Positions 60,325 through 64,000 of a stretch of DNA of 64,000 nucleotides are shown in pieces. Within the stretch, counting starts at the first letter, position 1; every line of letters starts with the position of its first letter. The DNA is from Algoriphagus terrigena DSM 22685 (GTDB lineage Bacteria > Bacteroidota > Bacteroidia > Cytophagales > Cyclobacteriaceae): contig NZ_AUBW01000014.1 of assembly GCF_000429445.1 (NCBI RefSeq), positions 1 through 64,000 on the forward strand, read 5' to 3'. A model generated the notes under the pieces. That model was not told where the DNA came from, searched no databases, and saw only the letters and a list, made by a program, of their open reading frames with translations. Both the position numbers and the translations under genes were made by a program.

Positions 60325-63300
60325 TTAAGAAGTTTTTTCGATTTGCGCTTTGATTAAATCGAGTTCTTTTTTAACGATGCTTATACATTGTGTTGCCTCA
60401 TCATGTTCACTGTCATATTTTACAAGCTTATTCAATAGGGTTAACTGTTGATTATAGAGTTGACTGTAAGATTGCCACCGAGCTAATTCTGTATCCGGTA
60501 TATTTAGCATAAGAGGCAGATCGAAACATGGCCCCGCCCTAAGCGAAAACTTCTTTGCATCTACCAAAGGCAATGAAAAAATACGTTCGGAGATTTGCTT
60601 TAACCCATTCACTCCGCCCCGCCCCGCCATTTCCCTATGTATAAGTCCCAAAATATTTTTCTGCGCTTCTTTAACGTATTGTTCGCTCATATGCTGCATC
60701 TGAAGCGAGTGACTCAACAGGGATAGAGTAAGCTGATATTTAATGTTGTGTATTTCTGCCCACAATACTGCCCGCGGTTCAGTGATTCGATTTTTCGCTC
60801 CCTGTTTTAGAGAAGGATTGGCATCTACGTTAACCGCCAGACTTTCTGTACTGCCTAAGTCGAGGGAATCGAATTCTCTGTATATGGAAATGAAGCGTTC
60901 AAAATGCGAATCTTTTTGATTGCTTGTCCCCTCGCCTTGTTCCGCTATTTTTTTAAGAATATCTATGGCGAGTGCTCTAGTCGAGGGCTCTTCACAAATG
61001 AAATCTGGAGAAAAACTCCAATACGAACTAATGCCACCTTTGTTGGCGAAGTCAAAATGAGATTCAGGGAGTTTATTGCCGTCGCTAAAAATATGGATTA
61101 TATCTTCATACAGCAGACCGATATTGTTGATCTGGTTGCTATAAAGAGTGATGCCAGCAAATTTTAATATTTCTTTTTGTTCCTCGTCTAAACGATCGGA
61201 CGGCAGTTCGGCAATGACAAAGCGCGCTATGGATTGCTTATCAAATTTTCTAAGCTCAAACGGAAAAGGATACAGGTCAGATCGGTAAGGGTAATCTTCT
61301 CGCTCGAAATTTAATGGGCCTCCGATAAGTTTAAGTATGGTTTGCACCGCAAGGAGGTGCCCCATTTCTTCAACCGCAATCTTCAGCACGGTGCCTTTCC
61401 ATCTGCTTACCATGTCGTATTCTGCAGACCCGAACCTCGGATTTATGGAATAACCAGAGAAAAGGTATTGGATCATGAGCGAATGTTCTACTTCGGCGGC
61501 GGTATGCAAAAGAAAAACAGTCCAGTCCCACCAACTCGTGTTTGCCGGTTTTGGAATATAAAGTCCTTCATCGTCTTTTTTGCGTTGCAAAACTGTTACC
61601 TGACCGCCTGGGTTTCGAATCGCAAGATGTTGCCAGGATTTTAGGAAATTGGCTTCCTGCAACTTTAATATGAATCTGCAGCTCGCTTTTGTAACACGGA
61701 AAAGTAAACTCCCCTCATCAAGTTTAACTAACGGGAATTCATTTTGTTTGTACTTGCGCGATATTGCATTCGCTGCGCGGATGCCCGAACAAATTCCGCG
61801 TTCCATCATCCATACGGGATAATAAAATCCTGTCCAGTCTCCAGCGAAGTAAAGACCGTCTATTCCAGATCTTTCTGTTGGACGGTGTGCGTTCAACCTT
61901 GGAGCGTAGCGTGTAAACAATTGTTTGTGGCGATTGATGCGATATTGTAAAACCCTTTCCCGTTTATAGTTGGAATTAATAATGGCTAAGTCGTTAAGGG
62001 CCCTTTGCAATATTTCACTATCTGTTTTCTCCAAATCTGAAAACACGCGGTATGCCTGCACCTCTACCACATGACCTTCGCGATCGTATCGGTCTGAGAA
62101 GCTGTTGAGGTTGAAATAATTGTCTATAAAATCGAATTCCGGAGTGAGGGCGCTGTCTATGGTGGGTTCATAATTTTTGCCCTCAAACCAAATACGCACA
62201 ACAATTACCGGCGTAGTGTCGAGTGGTGTGAGGTTGCGGTTAATGGAATGAGTCGCAGGAAGGGTATTGCTCATAATATTTTTCGCGTTAACTACGTCGG
62301 TTGCCAAGATGACCTCGTCGAAGGAAATGGTTTTGCTGACCTGCGGCGATTTAATAGTTAAAAAATCTTCATTTTTAACTACCAAAAGTTGCTGAAGGGG
62401 CTGGGGAGGAGGTCCGGAATGGACATTGCCGTCAGGGTGATATTTACCGCCATGGCACGGACATTCAAATAGCATTTGACTGTTGTTCCAAAATACAGAG
62501 CACCCGTTATGTGAGCAGGTACTGTCAAAGGCAATGTAGTTTTCCCCTTTTCGACCGATTAAAATATTGAATCCACTAAGTTTATGAAATGTTCCCTCCA
62601 CTATTTCGGGTGTCTGTATGCGTGCGATTAACTGAGCTTCTTCAGACTTAAGTGTGCTAGATTTTACTACACACCCTGTGATACATGCATTTTCGTGCCC
62701 GACCTCAAGGCGTTCTACTTCGCAAGAAGTAATGAATACCACGCCATATTGATTGGTGAGTATGTTTCTCATTGGGTTAAAGATCATTTCATTGGGAGTG
62801 CCTTTTAGCCATCGGGTACATACTGAAAGTTGATCGCGGATGACATAGAAATGCAGTCCACTTAGTCCGCATCCTGCCGACACGCGCGACGGGACGGTGA
62901 AGTCAAAAGAGAGAATGAATGGCGTTAGCATTAGACTTTGAACCGCTGGACTCACCTTGCATTCGTCCATCAATTCCTGAAATGAGAGTTTGTCGTATTT
63001 TTCGTAATCCGTCTTCTGGTCGAATCCAAACAGTACGATACCGAAACGAATCATACTAAAGACATCGCCTATTTTTAGAAATGGCGCTGTTACCATTTGC
63101 AGGATCATGAACAAAGGACTGGGAAGTTTCCATTTAAGAACATTCAGGTTATACTTTTTTCCTGACGGGGTTACCATCGTTGTTCCTTCTACCTTTTTGA
63201 AAAGCTGAGTTTCATCTAGGCCACAATCTTTAATAATGGCGGTGAAGTTTATATAATTATTCCACCAACCGTGAACACCATGTTCTTGTGAAAATCCGTT

Positions 63301-63435
63301 TTCGTTGTGGCTGGTAACCTTTCCACCAATCATCGAGGATTTTTCAAAAACAGTTACCTTGAAACCAGCTTTAGCCAATGCGTACGCTGCGGCCATACCG
63401 GCCGGTCCACTTCCAACTACTGCGACTCGCTTCAC
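60325..63435 (-). CDS. Three-domain fusion: FAD oxidoreductase with inserted Rieske centre and VioB-like ferritin domain
   Basis: A 1036-residue protein. Residues 1-565 form an amine-oxidase/phytoene-desaturase-like flavoprotein: dinucleotide motif [19 protein letters not shown] at 6-24, EKSSMIGGK at 31-39, and the closing [21 protein letters not shown] at 527-547. Inserted at about 285-360 is a Rieske [2Fe-2S] domain with ligands Cys307-x-His309 and Cys325-x2-His328. Residues about 635-900 look like the ferritin-like domain of VioB/RebD-type iminophenyl-pyruvate dimer synthases: [13 protein letters not shown] (Glu648, Glu650, His651) and [12 protein letters not shown] (Glu689, Glu690, His693) can bind two irons or a haem-free metal site. 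The C-terminal 130 residues are helical. No signal peptide. Likely acts on an amino acid or isoprenoid-type substrate; exact reaction unknown. Confidence 0.8.
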   Translation of the reverse strand: MKRVAVVGSGPAGMAAAYALAKAGFKVTVFEKSSMIGGKVTSHNENGFSQEHGVHGWWNNYINFTAIIKDCGLDETQLFKKVEGTTMVTPSGKKYNLNVLKWKLPSPLFMILQMVTAPFLKIGDVFSMIRFGIVLFGFDQKTDYEKYDKLSFQELMDECKVSPAVQSLMLTPFILSFDFTVPSRVSAGCGLSGLHFYVIRDQLSVCTRWLKGTPNEMIFNPMRNILTNQYGVVFITSCEVERLEVGHENACITGCVVKSSTLKSEEAQLIARIQTPEIVEGTFHKLSGFNILIGRKGENYIAFDSTCSHNGCSVFWNNSQMLFECPCHGGKYHPDGNVHSGPPPQPLQQLLVVKNEDFLTIKSPQVSKTISFDEVILATDVVNAKNIMSNTLPATHSINRNLTPLDTTPVIVVRIWFEGKNYEPTIDSALTPEFDFIDNYFNLNSFSDRYDREGHVVEVQAYRVFSDLEKTDSEILQRALNDLAIINSNYKRERVLQYRINRHKQLFTRYAPRLNAHRPTERSGIDGLYFAGDWTGFYYPVWMMERGICSGIRAANAISRKYKQNEFPLVKLDEGSLLFRVTKASCRFILKLQEANFLKSWQHLAIRNPGGQVTVLQRKKDDEGLYIPKPANTSWWDWTVFLLHTAAEVEHSLMIQYLFSGYSINPRFGSAEYDMVSRWKGTVLKIAVEEMGHLLAVQTILKLIGGPLNFEREDYPYRSDLYPFPFELRKFDKQSIARFVIAELPSDRLDEEQKEILKFAGITLYSNQINNIGLLYEDIIHIFSDGNKLPESHFDFANKGGISSYWSFSPDFICEEPSTRALAIDILKKIAEQGEGTSNQKDSHFERFISIYREFDSLDLGSTESLAVNVDANPSLKQGAKNRITEPRAVLWAEIHNIKYQLTLSLLSHSLQMQHMSEQYVKEAQKNILGLIHREMAGRGGVNGLKQISERIFSLPLVDAKKFSLRAGPCFDLPLMLNIPDTELARWQSYSQLYNQQLTLLNKLVKYDSEHDEATQCISIVKKELDLIKAQIEKTS

Positions 63436-63802
63436 GTTGATGATGCGTTTAATGTAACGAGTGAGACATGGTCTATTTTTCGCATACGTGAAAGGAAGTT
63501 AAAGATAGGTTTAGTTTGTTGTATTGAAAACGAATCGTGATAGAGTAAAAGATTCATGTCTCATTTTAGGCCACGTCGCAAAATGTAACTTGTCTATTTT
63601 CAGGAGCTGTTTACCAATATAAGTGTTTTATTGTTTCTTAGATATTTGGTTCTATCGTTATTTAATGGAATGACTATCATGGAGCAAAAAGATGTTTACG
63701 GAGAATCTTTTCATAAAAATACTATAATTTTAGTAAGATTAGATAGTAGAGTCGCTCGATACAGATTTTAAGGATGACTAGTTTTTTATCCAGATTGTCT
63801 GT
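63436..63802. other. Intergenic region, AT-rich
   Basis: About 370 bases with no supported gene. It should hold the promoter of the fusion gene on the minus strand. Confidence 0.4.
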
Positions 63803-64000
63803 CTACTGATTTTGAAGTGGCTCAAGTGCTCCGTCAGCACTTGGCCCAGATGGAAAAATACCCCCATCAACCGTTGGCAACTTCACACGCTTTCTGCGCT
63901 CAAACACTACCGTACCGCATACTTGGGTGGACATGTCGATGCCCGTACGGAATGAGGTATAGTCAGGATCGGCTATAACAGTTGTCGGAACAGGCACTGC
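63803..64000 (-). CDS. 3' end of an unidentified gene, cut by the window edge
   Basis: The frame stays open to the window end, so only about 65 C-terminal residues are visible. They include DPDYTSFRTGIDMSTQVCGTVVFERRKRVKLPTVDGGIFP and end DGALEPLQNQ. I recognise no family. It precedes the fusion gene on the same strand by about 370 bases and may or may not be related to it. Confidence 0.4.
   Translation of the reverse strand, partial: AVPVPTTVIADPDYTSFRTGIDMSTQVCGTVVFERRKRVKLPTVDGGIFPSGPSADGALEPLQNQ

Noticed and set aside
60325..63435. A complete violacein or indolocarbazole gene cluster
   Set aside because: Only the VioB-like domain is present; no VioC, VioD, VioE or RebP/C-like genes are visible, and the flavoprotein half looks more like desaturase-type enzymes than VioA.

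Overview
The window comes from a member of the Bacteroidota, most likely order Cytophagales (an Algoriphagus-like Cyclobacteriaceae is my best guess). The support is: TTTG-N19-TAnnTTTG promoters, few recognisable Shine-Dalgarno sites, DUF1593 and GH13/LLM genes typical of the phylum, TolB-like 6-bladed propeller lipoproteins, NVEALA-like peptides and a paired RND efflux system. I see no rRNA, no complete tRNA and no CRISPR array.

From 1 to about 32.8 kb is ordinary, moderately GC-rich chromosome. It holds a secreted sulfatase, an Fnr-type regulator, a 1045-residue multi-PAS/GAF sensor that stops after its phospho-acceptor helix, a PH-domain protein, a DUF763 protein, an envelope-sugar operon (glycosyltransferase, glf, GH1-like protein, each overlapping by 4 bases), small stress-type genes (SPW-repeat protein, Hsp20, NTF2-like protein), a DUF1593 enzyme, a DMT transporter / ASRT-family / sugar-lactone-oxidase group, an LLM flavin oxidoreductase paired with a GH13 trehalose-synthase-like enzyme, an AraC regulator and two large secreted proteins of unclear function that face each other across a two-way terminator.

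At 32.85 kb a 3' fragment of a tRNA (proline-like acceptor end) with its terminator marks what looks like the left edge of a genomic island. To its right the DNA becomes visibly AT-rich, patchy and full of debris: a frameshifted tail-fibre-like gene end, a dead RND fragment, IS3, IS21 and IS4-like remains, a GT-C/GT2 glycosyltransferase pair, and repeated small genes. The intact tRNA copy is not in the window.

The most interesting content is at 37-52 kb. Seven short secreted peptides in two sequence groups all carry Cys-x7-Cys in the mature part. Two are NVEALA-like peptides (37.0, 38.6 kb) flanking a propeller lipoprotein. Five are peptides with a TGN-aromatic-x-GY tail (40.1, 40.9, 43.1, 50.9, 51.8 kb). 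One of these sits just upstream of a tight five-gene operon: propeller lipoprotein, CxxC thioredoxin-like lipoprotein, a dedicated signal peptidase I, a second propeller-like lipoprotein, and a TlpA-like protein with a single active-site Cys. In both settings a hairpin separates peptide gene from propeller gene. I read this as a peptide export, cleavage and disulfide-handling module; its function is unknown. The peptide block is duplicated, and one copy is broken by an IS3 element and cut off by an IS21 element. Both elements are themselves defective.

From 52 to 59.3 kb lies an operon of a HlyD-type adaptor and two RND permeases, with one of the peptides directly downstream. After about 1 kb with an IS21-end vestige and a RhuM fragment, the window ends with a 1036-residue protein that joins an FAD oxidoreductase, an inserted Rieske centre and a VioB-like ferritin domain, followed by the 3' end of an unidentified gene.
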